NCBI RefSeq assembly: GCF_021018805.1
Contig: NC_086259.1
Coordinates: 10,282,501-10,346,500, forward strand
Source: Prinia subflava
Taxonomy: Eukaryota > Chordata > Aves > Passeriformes > Cisticolidae
DNA length: 64,000 nt
Reading direction: 5' to 3'
The notes beneath the pieces are model-generated. The model did not search any database and had not been told where the DNA came from. It saw only the letters and a program-made list of their open reading frames with translations. Of the stretch, positions 13,150-26,555 are shown one piece after another. Position 1 is the stretch's first letter; each line of letters begins with the position of its first letter. Made by a program: the position numbers and the translations under genes.

Positions 13150-16100
13150 AGCACACCAAAATCAGTGTTTGACACATTAGGCCAGGGATAAATGCATGTC
13201 ATCATGTTCCAGGGGTCTACAAAAGCCCCATGTATTCCCTTTTCTAAAGTCCACTTAACAAGAAAAATAATCTTTCTTTCACCCAGATAAAATACTTCAT
13301 TACCCATTCTGATGCACAAGCATAAATAAATAAAACTCAACTGTTAGTACTTAGCAGCCAAAGTAGGAAGAATAATTACTTTGGACAGTTGAGATTTTGA
13401 AGAAAACTTTTACATCAGCTACAGTCACCTGCTTTAAAGTTTAACTTTCAACTATTTCAACCTATTCTTCAAAAAAAGGCAAAGCTAGAATCTCCTTGGA
13501 AAAAAAAATCTATGCTTGTTTTTAATCACACTTTAATAGCACAAAATTGATATACTTGTCTTGGGACATATTAAGAACTAGCAGCATTGAAATTTGACAA
13601 TAAGATTGCCTTATAACCAAGCAGCACATCTTCACAGTATATTTTGGAGCTCAGTAATTCCCACAAAATCATGCTGCAAATGCAAATAATCAGATACCTA
13701 AACATGAGGCCACCATGTTCAGAAAGAGCCATTTAATTCTTAGAACCTCAGAATTAGTAGATGTTTACTATTGTTAATTTTTTCTGAACTTCTGAGATTA
13801 ATCTACAGATTTGTTGAGTCTGAAATACAAAACCAGTTCAGCCAAATCATCACTTCCGAAAAGATCAGTGTGTCACATCCAGTGCTATATTTGAGAGGCT
13901 TTCAAAGAGATCTGTGATCTACCAGGCCTTTGTGCCACACACTTGGGCCCTCTCTGTTGGAAACAGTAACTAAACTGATTCCACTCCAGCTGAAGAATTC
14001 TCGAGATACTGTTTGTTGACATACAACTTCTGCAGCTTTACACTTATTTCATATGATTTTTCAAAGAAAATTACTTGGCTGAAGTTTCAATTTTATATAC
14101 TCCAACCAGAGGACCATTTCAAGAAGCCAACAGATAATCTTTGTTTGAAATGAAAAAACACAAGCCCACATTTTTCTATCATGTAACAGGCTTGGAAAAG
14201 GACACACAGGGAAAAAAAGATCATTACATCTGTCAGAAAGACATGATGTTAATAATAATGATGGTAATAGAAGACAGTAGAAATTTCCATAAAAGAGCAG
14301 ATAAGTAAGTATGCTGTTATTTTTTTTACACTGAACTAAAAATATGCAAATGAACACCAAAGGATCCAGTACAAAGCATATTTCCTGGGAATGCTGTTCT
14401 TGAAAATTGAGGCAGCTACCAGCTAGCAGAGCATGGAGGTGAGGAAGCAGATGATTACCTGATGTGCACTTGCAAAACACCCACATCATAGAAACCATCC
14501 AATGATTAAAACCACACTTCTAGAGATTTTCAAGGTTCCAGATGTGGATTGTTCCACCCCCTCAGATGCCCAAAGGCCTTTTCCTCCCTCCTCATCACCA
14601 CCAAGGAAAAGCTCCCCACTTCTGAAGGAAGAACTGAATAGTCTCTCCACATTCACCAAGAGATACTAGATAACTACCCACCATCTATAAATCTCATTTC
14701 TAATTGTTTTCCACTATATAATTAGATTTTGGACATGAATTTTCTTTACTAGCTGTTATGCAATACTCTGAAGTTGTTACTAAGTGTGTAAGTCATTATC
14801 ACATCTGTGGCTGTCTGGTCTAGAGTCTCACAAATTCAGTATCACGTATTTAGGAACGTAAAGATGAAACCTAAAAGAACAACATTAAATGAGCTTAAAG
14901 GTACAGCCAATGCCATGGCCTGTGTTTCACCCAACCAGATGACATTTAGCATCAATCCTGGGCCTTAGAAGTGATTACTGCTCCTTCCCTGTGTGAAGGC
15001 TGCCGCAGCAGCTCAGCCCTCTGGAGAGAAAGGCTTTCCTCTCATTCTCAACCTAAGCTCATGGCCAGTGTTTACACAGCCATGCTTGGAACACGGTTTT
15101 CTTCCTCACCCTGCTCTTTCCATTATTACTGTTAAGCCATAGATATTGTCTCTTATGTCTTCTTCTCTTAAGAAATTCTCTAGTATCACGTATTTATAAA
15201 AAAAACCTTAAACTTTTCTGGCAGGCCTGCAACTGTGTGTGTCAGTCCTTTCACGCTTCAGATATGAAGATTATCTACACCTCCTCAGCTGAATTTAGCA
15301 TTTTCCTTGATTTTTATTGGGTATCTAAGCCAGAGAAAACATAATATTCATTCATTTATTTAGTAAAAGTACAGACAAAACCAGTGAGAGCAATGTGTTG
15401 CTTCTGGTAAGGTGAGAGGCCCAGCAGAAGTGGTGTTTTCCAGCAGCCAGAGTTAACACCAACACCACAGCCTGTCCTCATATCACATATTTGTCAGCAG
15501 CAGCACTGATTCCTTTGTCTCGTCAGCAGGTACAAAGGACTGGCTTTATCCTTCTAGGAAATTAATGGTTCAGTGCCCAAGAAACTGCTATTTCAAAGTA
15601 CACCCTCAGTGCTGAATTTATCTCAGCAAGTTAATGAAGCTCAGTTCAAAAGCAGACACAACTCTCTTGTTCAAATAGAGTATATTCCTATGTGCAAGAG
15701 CAGGACTGCACACTTCCCTTTTGAATACACAGAAGATTTCTTTACAAAGTAAGGATGAGGGGGAAAAAAAGCTGAATATGTTTTAAATCAGTTCTTACAT
15801 GAAGTTCAGTTTGTCTCACTGATTGATTATTTTTTAAGATAAACATAAATCAGCTTCACAGGGAAAACTTCAGTAGCTGGGATCAATAAGCAACTGGCCT
15901 TGCTCTAGCATGCATACTGAGATTCATCATCTAAAATCTTCTCATTTCTTATTTCTGCATTCAAAGATCCCTGGATACTTGAGTTTTGGGGAAAAAGAGT
16001 GCACATAGAAGCTCTTTTTCTTGGGTACCATAAACACACAGAACAGGGAAGCAAAGATGAACCTGCCTCTTTCTTTTGATCAAATGAGAAGCAAAGTTCT

Positions 16101-17900
16101 TTAAAATGGAGGGGAAAATTTTAAATGGGAATAACATGTCTTTTCACCCCCTTCTACTTCTGCTTCTCACCAACAAAACAAAGAAGTTTAATAACTCAGA
16201 GAGACTGAAAACACTTGATCCTCAAATTGTAAATATTTAGCAGTGTTCCCAAGCCACTGTTCCCTATTTCTTCCCAAGGTGTTTCACATCCCTTTTTCTA
16301 TTCTTTTAAATCAACAAATGGCCTTTTCCTTTGGCAACAGATAATGCAAAGACTGCTTCCTACCACAGAATTGTGGAAGATAAGCAAAACTCTAAGAATG
16401 AGCAATATAAGAAGAATTTTTAAAAAATCATTAAAAATAAGAAGATCAAAGACTTCTCACTGTTAATATTCTGTGTCAGATTGGTGGTGCATTGGTTGTA
16501 CTCACTGTAGCTGCAAAGTATCAATCTGATTTAATCAATCTGAAGGTCCAGAATAGATTTCCTCCATGGATATTGTTCCTTCTTTTACTTTCACATTTAT
16601 TTTAAAAGAAAAAGGGTTACATCTGGGAGAGCAGAAAGCAAAATGTATCCCTTATATCAGGTTTCACCCACGCAGAAAATAAATGAAACTCAGAAGAGCT
16701 ACAAATGCTTTATTTAGTCTAACAATATATGGATAGATAGTTATATTATTAGGAATTCTAGACTCTATCCTTTGATATGCATTTAAAATACTCCATTGAC
16801 GTCATGGTATTTTAATGGAGTCCTTTTTGAGTCACAGAAACCCTCAGAACGAGGCATAACAGCAGCGTTCACCTGCAGTTAGTCATTATGAATCAAGCTT
16901 TTTATCACTGTCTCTCACTTATGCCTCATGATGGAATAACCTTAAAAGCTTCTCTTTAGAAATAATTCTCCATAAACACACAAGTGACACAGAATATGAT
17001 GCAGAGTGCACTATAATGGAAGTCAGTTAGTTAGCAATCTAAAAGTTACAGGCCATCATAAGGAGTCCCATCATCTCCAAAGAAGAGGTTTGTATCCTAA
17101 TGCAGGGATTCTGTGCAGGAGCAAAGGGCCCCTCCCCACATTTTCCAGGCAGTGGAACTGTGCTAGAACTGGCACAGACCAATACACACTGTCTGAGCTT
17201 TAAAAATGTGTGACTGTCCAAGAGTCACGTTTTCAATTTCACATTTATTAGTTACATGTATTACAAGCAATAGTTGCCAATTTTCTTTATAAAACCCAAA
17301 ACAAACCTAAAAAAAAATAGCTCTTTAATATGTTATCAAGTGAAGAATCAGGATTCTTTTCTGGTATGTAAACTCTCCACCAGACTATTAACAGAAGGGC
17401 AAATTCTGAGACCTCCCTTGAAAAATTGCTATTTACTGGAGACAAGAATACAGGAGATAGGCAGCATACTCCTATGATATGTTATCACCAGCAATACATT
17501 TGTGCTGATAGAAGTCAAAGGCAATCTTCACCATCCCTACTCAAACACTTTCCAGCAGAGAAGACAGCAAAAGGCTGCCATCCTATCACAAGTTGTTTGC
17601 CAACTAAATTTAGAAAAACAGTTTGCTACTCAAACTGGGCAACCTATAGCTACAGACTGAGGCAAAATAAACACAGAAGCTCACACTACCATTCTATAGC
17701 TGTTTGTTGTGAAGAATTACAGGTATAGCAGCAAGATTGATCTCTGAGCTGCACACTGGACACAGCACACATCTGTGTACGCACAACACCGAAGTGCTGT
17801 TTGTTTGCCTGCTTGAGCAGGTATTTAATGAACATATTTTCCTTTCACATGATCTCTGATTAATCGCTCTGAGTCATATTTAGCCCTAGATCACACTGCC
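13150..17900. other. Intron 1 interior, no gene seen
   Basis: AT-rich unique DNA. The longest frame (145 residues, minus strand, 14061-14498) is hydrophobic and leucine/phenylalanine/cysteine-rich because the plus strand is A-rich; no motif supports it. No recognisable mobile element. Confidence 0.5.
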
Positions 17901-17939
17901 TGTCTTTCACCTAAATCAGGCTGAGCTGCACACAGATTC

Positions 17940-18260
17940 TGTCCCAGTTGTGGGTGGCTCAAGGAATGTCAGGTTTTTGGTGTGTGCCACCAGCCAGCCC
18001 AAGGCAGAGCAGGCAGCAGGGCCATGGGGAGATGAGAAAGCCACCCAAGGACTGTGCTGAGGCAGAGCACCCTCCAAGAGCCCTCTCACAGCAAAGGCAG
18101 CCACAAGGCTATTCCAGAAAGGGAGAATCTCAGAAGAAGGCACTGTGTCCCTCAGGCAGGACAGGGGGCACTGAAGCACTGTGCAGCCCTGCCCTGCAGC
18201 CACCCACTCGTGGGGATGGCTGTCCTGAGTGCTGGAAGCAGACCCAGGTGAGACAACGAC
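17940..18260. other. GC-richer unique patch in intron 1, no gene recognised
   Basis: About 320 bp of higher GC with few CpGs gives overlapping open frames of 141 and 166 residues on opposite strands. Neither has a recognisable domain, and composition explains both. The plus strand has a CCCAG then GTGAGA donor-like site near 18248, without further exon support. Confidence 0.4.
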
Positions 18261-19685
18261 GAGGAATGAGACTGCACACACACAGGGCCTGTCACATCCT
18301 TGAAACAACGAGTACCAGAAGCCACACAATACCCAATGCACCTCTCAAGCATCATCCAAGAGCCCAGCACTGTTATGTTAAAAGAGGCTTAGATGAAGGT
18401 ATGAGAATGAAACAAAGGCACTTCTGCTCTGTCATAAACAGCAGGTAGATCTCTATCATGGAAGCAGTGATGCAAGCCACTGTTTAGGAAGCCTGGCTGC
18501 CCTGTGTGACATAACATCTGATTTACCACTCCACACGCTCTCCTTGGGTCTCAGCTGCACCACCACGGGAGCATAAAGATAGCTCTAAGTAGGTTTTAAA
18601 AACGTCAGGAGGAAAGGACAGCAGAAGCATCTGTTAAATCCTTCTATTTAACAATGTCCTGAAATTGCAAATTATTTGGCAGGACAAAATAAATTGATAC
18701 AAATTACTTCATCTGATCATCTGCAATACAGTGATTGGACACTCTCATAAAACCACAAACAGAAAATCACATAGGCATAAACATGTTATTTACTCTCAGG
18801 ACTGCTCTGTAGTGCAAATCTATACTAAGCTCCTGTGTTTGCACCTCACAGTGTATTTCCATCAATGGTTTGTCCAGTGTAGTTTTGAGATTAGTCTTTT
18901 TTTTTACCGAAAGTTCTGCTGTAGAAAAGAGCAGAGAATGTATCATAAAATTCTGGGGTTTTACCACAGGTATAGAATAGGCTTTTTTACATGCAAAGTA
19001 TACTACATATTTCAAACTGTATCAAGCGAAACAGCAGCAGAAAAAAGAACCATGCTGGGTTGTGGTAGGAAACCACAATTACCAAGTTTTTTGCTGCAAC
19101 AGATCAATAGCACAATATGCCCATATTTACATGGCCACCACCTATTATTATTATCATTTCAGGCACATGCTTTTCAGGAACCCACAAAAGTAACAGCATT
19201 GACCTACTAAAGCAAACAAAATGATTGTTTTTCCATGCCTAATAAAATTCCTCTTTATTTAAAGAACGCAAATGGAGGACTGTGAATCCCCTATCTGGTA
19301 AAGAGTTTACTGATAAAAGTACAGTTTAAAAAAAGCATTTTATTAAGAACAAATTTTATTAATAACAAATACTGAAATACAGTATCCCAAAACATTCAAA
19401 ATTCAACTATTTGTATAAGCCTTACAACCATAAAGAGAGTAGCATGAAAAGAACAGCTGATAAATATGATCTGCGCTGAAAATAAGCTACTCCAACGTTC
19501 AGCAATTGATTTCTGCATGGTTTTAGCACCATTTTCATATCAAAATTAGACAGTTAATCAATATTGAGGTGTTTAAATATGTCCTGAACCTACAAACCTT
19601 TATATAATTCAGTGACTTTGAATACAGGCGTTGTCCCATTGGGATAGAAAGGATGATTCATAAAGCTCATGTTGTTTCCTTGCAA

Positions 19686-19740
19686 AAAAACCACACAAAA
19701 CCCCCACAACAACAACAACACAAACAAACAAACAAACAAA
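19686..19740. repeat. A/C-rich (CAA)n-(CAAA)n simple repeat
   Basis: An A/C-rich stretch with CAA units at about 19708-19720 followed by five CAAA units. The 89-residue open frame over it is low complexity and not a gene. Confidence 0.85.
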
Positions 19741-20482
19741 GCCCCACCTAAAAATAAACAAAAACCCCAGACTTTATTAATTTGGATGTCTAAAACGATT
19801 CAGATTTTAGGTCCCTATCTACTTTCTCTTATATTAACTGTTCAGAGAATTACAATACTAAGTATAAACACTTGGAATGCCAAACACAGCAGAGTTTCTC
19901 TTGACAAAATTTCTTATGGAAATCAAATGGAGAGATAAAGACACCTCACCTCAAGTGACCTCAACCATCAGCACGTAGACTTCATTTCCCATAAATCCTA
20001 CCATGTTGGTAATTTTATGTATTTCCAACCACTTGTTAGGTTGCCCAGTCAATCAGAACTCTTCAGAATATTCATTGTAGAGAAGGAAAATACAAATGCA
20101 AATGTATCTGTCTGAGAAATGTTCTGCTTTAACAAAATGGTGTAACATAACCATCACTTACACACGTGGTAAAGCAGATGAAGAAAGCAAGGAGATCCCT
20201 GTGCTGCTGCCTCTGCAGCCCCCAGCCAGCAGCTGAGACCTCTGATCCCTTATTTCAGAGGTCACCAGTCCAAGTCCTGGCATTTCATCCCAAACACCCT
20301 CTGTTTTTAACCTATGTCACAACCCACTCTTGTCCATGTTAGTCTTTGCTCTCACAAGCCTTTGGCCAGGAATGATAATATGTGGCTCTAGTGACCCAGA
20401 CAGTAAGAAGAGTTATTACTTTAAAGCAGTGAAAATAAAACATTGAACTGATAAAAATTTCTCCCATGAAATACCAAGGTCA

Positions 20483-20545
20483 GGCCTGATCTAATGCACA
20501 TGTAAGTAAGTGAAAGATGCCCACATTGAATGGGTCTTGTGTGGA
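20483..20545. repeat. Ancient amniote repeat fragment (GGCCTGATC type)
   Basis: Begins AGGCCTGATCTAATGC and contains CATTGAATGGG, resembling the hairpin-type motif that starts 'ggcctgatccaaagcccattgaagtcaatggg'. Weak support. Confidence 0.3.
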
Positions 20546-22734
20546 TGTAAAAAACACTTTGATACAAGGGATACTTTCAACTTGCAGTTTTTGAGAATGG
20601 ATTGTTTTTCTTTTCCCTCTTGATATGGAGCTTTTCAACCAAATGTGGGCAAACTGGTTGAGCGGGAATAAACAGCAAACACTGATACCAAGAGCTGGAA
20701 CATGAACTATACAAACAAACTGAAAGCTAGATGAACTGTTAGCTTAAAACAGTTTCCACTTTCAATGATAAACTAACATTTTATGCACACCTTTTCCAAC
20801 ACAATTCAGCACTGGTCAATCATACTTCCAGCACTCAGTTATTTTTAATGTGATGAAAATAATATTTTCAGCTAATCTGTGCATTACCACGAAGTGAATG
20901 AAGAAGTTCATGAAAACATGTTTGGATATTCAAGGTACCTAAGGCAGAAGCAGCTGTGTAATGACAGTCTCCCGTTTCGGTTTTAATAATTCAGCTGCCC
21001 TGTAATGCCTGTGATTTTCAATACATTGTGTCAGATATAAACAGAGAGAATACATTCAAAATAGGATTTGGACTGTCTTGACACACGCTAACATGCAGTG
21101 GAAAAGATGTGGAATAGAAATCTTGTTACAAAAATAAATAATGAATAACATGGCAGCAAGCATGATCTCATCTAACTCTTCATCTGAACAGAGCACAGAG
21201 GCAAAGACCAGAAGGCTCTTGTGTGACATTGTTATCTAAAGTCCTGATTAGATTTTCACCTCAGAGTTCTCAATTTTGGTAGCAATCATCGCAAAGATAC
21301 TATGGTGACTGGCACTCTATAAATACATCACACAGACAGGTAACAGCACAGAACACAGCTATCAGATAAGAGTGTGAAGCATTTGAAAATTCAACCCTGC
21401 CATTAGGTCTGTATAACAGTACTCAATTTTACAGCAGTAGAAATGTGATTACAGATAAAAAGGTAGGATTAGTGCTGTACAAATTCTTCTCCTCTTAAAC
21501 TTGATCATCATCATTCAATAGCATTACTTAGGTTTATAAGGGAGTATTAGAATTCAACAAATATATAGGCATGTATTAACTGTAAATGTAATAAAGCTGC
21601 AGCACAAACCACAGGTCACAGTTTGACTGGCCTCAGTTTGTCAGACACTGCACAAACTACAACAAATGAACCACACAACTGAGAGCCTCCTCTCAAGTAT
21701 CTAAGAATAGAGGATGTTATTTCCTGTGTTTCTAGTTTAGATTTTTATTATAAATTTGCAATAATTCATTATAAGGTTCGGCTGGACTGGGTACCTGTCT
21801 GTGAAGTACAACATGGTGTGCTGTTGGTGGTACTGGGGGAATGAGACTCTTGTAGATTTGGGCAATGTTTCCTCACTCCAGAGGAAAAGCCAGAGGTGTC
21901 TGGCTTAGTGGGTCTCCATGGCATACACTTCCCAGAGTTTTGACTGCTACAAAATGTCACTATTTTAAAAACTCCACCCACTAGTGATTTCCACACATAC
22001 CTTAAGTGCTCCAAATATCTCCTAAGCATTAAATTCAAACTCTTCGTGCATTACTGTACATTATTGCATCTTACTGAGATGGTTGTAACCCACCTAGATG
22101 AAAACATCTAAACAATATTTCTAAAAATTTACTTCTACAAAGTATATTTTGTATACAACCAACTCTCAACTAACAAATGGTACATTCAGTACAATAGCTG
22201 CATTATTTGAGCTACAGAAAAATTGTACACTGCACAATCCAATGAGTGTCCCCAGCATAAATGTTCATTCTGAGTACCACAGGTTCTTGCACAATTGTGG
22301 CATACAGGGATTTCCTGTTTCACAGCCAGCTCTTCAGCTACATCAGAGAACCTCAGGGATGACTGTGCCTGCAAAACAGCATAATGCAAGGTGGGGTGAG
22401 GACACAAATTATAATTTCCATTCTGGTGGATGTTATTCATACGACCATTTCATTTCCTCTTCCGGGGACTAGGAATTATGTATCCAACAATTTGAGTGCT
22501 GGACTAGACAGACAAATATTTTGGGAATTTTTTGCTCCCTAGCAGTAGTTGCCTACATAGTCCTGAGGTTTTGAGATACCCAAGGCAGGGGCTGGGTGTT
22601 CTGGGAAAGAAGCAGTTCAGCACACTTACTACATGTGCCAGAAGGTCTGTGGAAAATACTGGTGATAAAATGCCATTTACTGACTTGATGCTGCAACACA
22701 AAGTTCCCCATCCCCTGCCTAAACCATCTCCAAA

Positions 22735-22960
22735 AAGACCTGTATTTGTGTCTCTGCTACACTTCTTTTTGGGAGCTCCCTGGTGCTTGGTGGCCCTGTC
22801 CCATCAGCTGTGCCATGGCCAGGCTGGGGACACACACACGACCCCAGCACGGAGCAGCTGGAGCTGCCCTGGCTGCAGCAGGGCAGAGCCCAGATGTAAA
22901 CCAGCAGATCTGCAGGGCAGCTGATGGGTGAGCACGGAGCTTTCTGTCTGAGCAACATGC
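22735..22960. other. GC-richer unique patch in intron 1, no gene recognised
   Basis: About 225 bp rich in CTGG, GCAGC and CCAGC words gives four mutually overlapping open frames. None resembles a known protein. A short ACACACAC run lies inside. Confidence 0.4.
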
Positions 22961-23868
22961 AGGCACCCATTGTCTCTCACCATCTGCTGCAGGAGAGGAA
23001 AACCTATGCATACACAGCCACACTAAATTTGCAAGAAGAGTAGTTTTAAATTATTTGCATAACTGTAATCCACTTTTTCCTAACACACACTAATAGGAAT
23101 GTCTTAGAGCCCCAGTTCAGCTGCTACTAAACTACTGCTGTCTTTGCTTTACCTCTGGAAGAACAAGATAAACTTCCTGAGCTTCCTTTGTAAAATGAAA
23201 AATATTTCAGCCAAAAACATCAAGCTCTGACAATCTCATATGTACAGTAGTGCCTAAATTAAGGTATGTATGTTTGAAATTTGTATCCTTCAAGGACAAT
23301 CTGTGTAGAAGAGATAAACATTATAAAATGCAGGCAACTAAGTAATGAAGTAAGGATTCTGGAATTAAATATGATAACTCAAGCACTGAGCTGTATGTAT
23401 TTAGGTTTTGGAGTTTTCACGTTTTACAAATGGCATTATAAGAATTACAGTTCCTTGAAAAAAAAAATATATATATGCCAGGATGAATACTAGTTGCCTA
23501 AATATTTTTAGTACAAGGCATATAATTTACTCAATAAGTGAATAAAGTTTGTTTAGAAAAAGCTACTCAACTGTACTGAATGTCCAAAATCATTCTCCAT
23601 CTGCAGAACCATAAAAGTGCTCAACACAGAAGCAGAATGTTTTACAACAGCTGGTCTCTTTCAACTTTCTGTAATTTTTATAGCTCCTTTTTGGTGATTT
23701 TTTTTTAGTATACTGCAGCAGGATACTTCTAGAAGCAGGCAAACCACGATTGCACTTGTGCAATTCCATGAAGCAGAAGTGGATTGCTGTTATCCCGAAC
23801 CACCACCAGCCAGACACATGCAGGGTCAAGTTATGTACTCTCACATCAGGACTGAAAACTTATCAAAT

Positions 23869-23942
23869 ATGGCCCTGAGCCAGCAAAGCACTTAAGCACA
23901 TGCTTTACTTTAAACATGTAAGTAATCCTATTAGAATAAATG
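23869..23942. repeat. Ancient amniote repeat fragment (GGCCCTGA ... CACTTAAGCACATGCTT type)
   Basis: GGCCCTGAGCCAGCAAAGCA, then CTTAAGCACATGCTTTACTT and TAAACATGTAAGTAATCCTA, matches a widespread reptile/bird repeat ('ggccctgatcctgcaaagcacttaagcacgtgcttaacttta ... gtagtccca'). It abuts the MIR fragment at 23955. Confidence 0.5.
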
Positions 23943-23954
23943 AGATTCAGCATA

Positions 23955-24070
23955 AACCACTGGACTGAATCTCAGAATACCTTGGTTGTGGCCCTGATTA
24001 TGTCAGTGACCGACTGTGTAACCTTGGACAAATCACTGCACCTCTGTGTCCACATTTCCTCTTCTGCCCT
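23955..24070 (+). mobile_element. MIR SINE remnant
   Basis: GACTGTGTAACCTTGGACAA, then ATCACTGCACCTCTGTG and CACATTTCCTCTTCTG, closely match the MIR core 'ctgtgtgaccttgggcaagtcacttaacctctctgtgcctcagtttcctcatctg'. The clearest MIR fragment in the window. Confidence 0.75.
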
Positions 24071-24899
24071 CTGCATGTGCGTGCCACGTTGCACCACCTC
24101 ACCAAAAGTAATCCCAGTGAATCTTCTAGAAACTGCTGTACTACCAGTGATGGCAGGGGTGAGTATGTACATCAGTCAGCTTTCAAACACCCGTCATGTA
24201 CTCCACACTAACTCTCCTCCAAAAAACCCCAAGATGACACCCCTTACCCTTAGGCATTCTTATCCCGTGCTGAGCACCAATTTCAAAAGCAGGACATGGC
24301 ACGTAGAAAGCCTTTGGGATGGAATCCAGCTGAAGGCTACCTGCAGGTCAGGACCAGGACAGCTCCTCAGCATGCCAGATTCCAAACCCAGGACTCGGGA
24401 TGCAGCTCCCCTCCCACCTCAGACCCTTCCTCACAGGGCACCCTGAGATCCCCAGCCCTGCCTGGGGGTTCACAGGGCTGTCTGCCACATTCCTGCCAGT
24501 GTTGTACCTATGAAGGAAAAAACGTCCTACAGTCCTAGGAAATTCTGTTTAAAGCATGCAGGTGGAAGGCAGCATCGTCTCACTGGGTGCAATGGATTTG
24601 CACTAGAAGCCTTTATAGTTGATATTTTTAGACACTATGATGCAAGATACAATTTTCCACAGGCGGGCCATATGCCATCAACTCTATGTCTTAATGATCT
24701 TGAGAATATTTTCACATAAATAATTCTGCTTTTGCACATATATACAACCACGTAGTCTGTTTACTCTTGCCATCACACTGCTCCCTGGCAGTTGTCACAG
24801 GCAATGTCACTGTCACAAGGAGAATATGGATTCAACTCCTAACAATGAAGCAGGCATGGATGAGTGGGCAGGACACTCAAATGAGTTTCAGAAAGGCTT

Positions 24900-24974
24900 G
24901 AGGTGAAATACTGTCCCTAGTGAAATCAATAACAGTCCTCCCATTTACTTCAGCAGAGTAAATATTTCAGCCCT
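24900..24974. repeat. Ancient amniote repeat fragment
   Basis: GTGAAATCAATAACAGTCCT, then CCCATTTACTTCAGCAGAGT, resembles 'gtgaaatcaatgggagtcttcccattgacttcaatgg', a partly self-complementary motif. Divergent copy. Confidence 0.35.
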
Positions 24975-25839
24975 TTTTTTCGGTGCCTTCTGGTCATCTC
25001 AGTACTTAACAGAACAATCATTTATTTTCCTTAGAAACACAGGGAAAAAGACAGAAGACAAGCAAGGCAGGGAGGCAAGACATTGAAATAGATGTACTCT
25101 CTTTATCAGAATAAATTTAAAAAACCCAAATTTACAGTGACTCCTATAACTGCAGATTATAAACAATGCAGAAAATGAGATTAGATTAACACAGTTGGGA
25201 CTATCCTTTCTAGGAATTCATTCACAAATTCTTCTTCTGTCCTTGAAACACCTGTACACCACATTGCTGTTTTCCCAGCTGAGCCAATGAAGAGCTCACA
25301 GCAACAGCAACACAATTCCGTGTGTGTCAGCCTGCTCCAGATCAGGCCGTTTGCATACAAAGATATCTATTATGAGACACAAGCATCAGGAGCTGTACTC
25401 TGTTAATTAAAATATTTTCTGCTGCAGACTGGAAGCCTGGCGTACGAGGTACTTGCCAAAATTATGTTCAGGAGTACAGCAACTGAAATGTGTTTCTGAA
25501 TAGGCCAAAAGTTAGTTACTTTTGACTTTTTCTGAATGCACGCTCTGTTCTCATTGTACAACGATGGGAAATACAGTTAAAAGGTTTTACGTAACTGTGC
25601 ACTAGCAGCAAGTTAATGGACACAAGAAACTGCCGGTATTCGGAAAGTACTGAAAATTTTGGACGTATAAAAAAATTTAGAAAGACCCTACAGAGTAACC
25701 TGTACCTGAGCCTGAATTAAATGCACGCCGTGCACAACACAGGAAAGTCACAGAACAAGTGAAATTTACAGTAAATATTCCGGCTGCCGGTAAGCGCTGA
25801 AAGTTTCCGAAATGAGCCGGCTTGTCAGCCAACAGGGGA

Positions 25840-25989
25840 CACTTGCTGTGCGCCCCCGGGCTCCCGGAGCCGCTGGCAGCCCGGCCCGGGATGACATTCC
25901 CGTTTAACCCGCGCCAACAAAGCCGCGCCGACCGCCAGGGGCGCATGCGCCGGACGGCCCCGCGCCCCGCCGGCACCGCCGGACAGGGA
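25840..25989. other. CpG-rich shoulder beside the minisatellite
   Basis: About 150 bp of CpG-dense DNA (including CCCCCGGGCTCCCGGAGCCG and GCGCATGCGC) directly precedes the 17/10-bp array, about 1.8 kb into intron 1. With the array it makes a second GC-rich island of about 700 bp. It is not itself tandem. It could be an intragenic regulatory CpG island or the unique DNA from which the array arose. Confidence 0.55.
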
Positions 25990-26555
25990 CCGGACACGGC
26001 CACGGACCGGACACGGCCACGGACCGGACACGGGCATGGACCGGACACGGCCACGGACCGGACACGGCCACGGACCGGACACGGGCACGGACCGGACACG
26101 GCCACGGACCGGACACTGCCGGACACGGCCATGGACCGGACACTGCCGGACACTGCTGGACACTGCCGGACACGGCCATGGACCGGACACGGCCATGGAC
26201 CGGACACTGCCGGACACTGCCGGACACCGCGATGGGCCGGACACTGCCGGACACTGCGGGACACTGCCGAACACGGCCGTGGACCGGACACGGGGATGGG
26301 CCGGACACTGCCGGACACGGCCATAGACCGGACACGGGGATAGGCCGGATACTGCCGGACACTGCCGGACACTGCCGGACACGGCCATGGACCAGACACG
26401 GGGATGGGCCGGACACTGCCGGACACTGTGATGAGCTGGACATGGCCATGAGCCGGACACCGCCGTGGACCTGACACGGCCGGACATCGTGGCCCACCAC
26501 ACACGGCTGGAGACTGCGATGGGCCGGACACCGCGGACACCGCGGCCTGCCTGCC
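25990..26555. repeat. CpG-rich minisatellite of mixed 17-bp and 10-bp units
   Basis: All units share the core CCGGACAC. Long units add GGCCAYGGA or a close variant (17 bp); short units add TG (10 bp). The first seven units (25990-26108) are all long. From 26109 short and long units are interspersed, for example long at 26119, three short at 26136-26165, then two long at 26166-26199. Regularity decays after about 26420. Long open frames on both strands come purely from the repeat and are not genes. CCGG (HpaII/MspI) and NcoI-like CCATGG sites recur throughout. It sits about 1.3-1.8 kb downstream of the TOX3 donor. Confidence 0.95.

Noticed and set aside
14061..14498. 145-residue hydrophobic minus-strand open frame
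   Set aside because: Composition follows from an A-rich plus strand; no motif or exon signals support it.
17916..18448. 166-residue plus-strand and 141-residue minus-strand open frames
   Set aside because: They overlap on opposite strands in a GC-rich patch, with no domain, no splice-site support and no recognised homologue.
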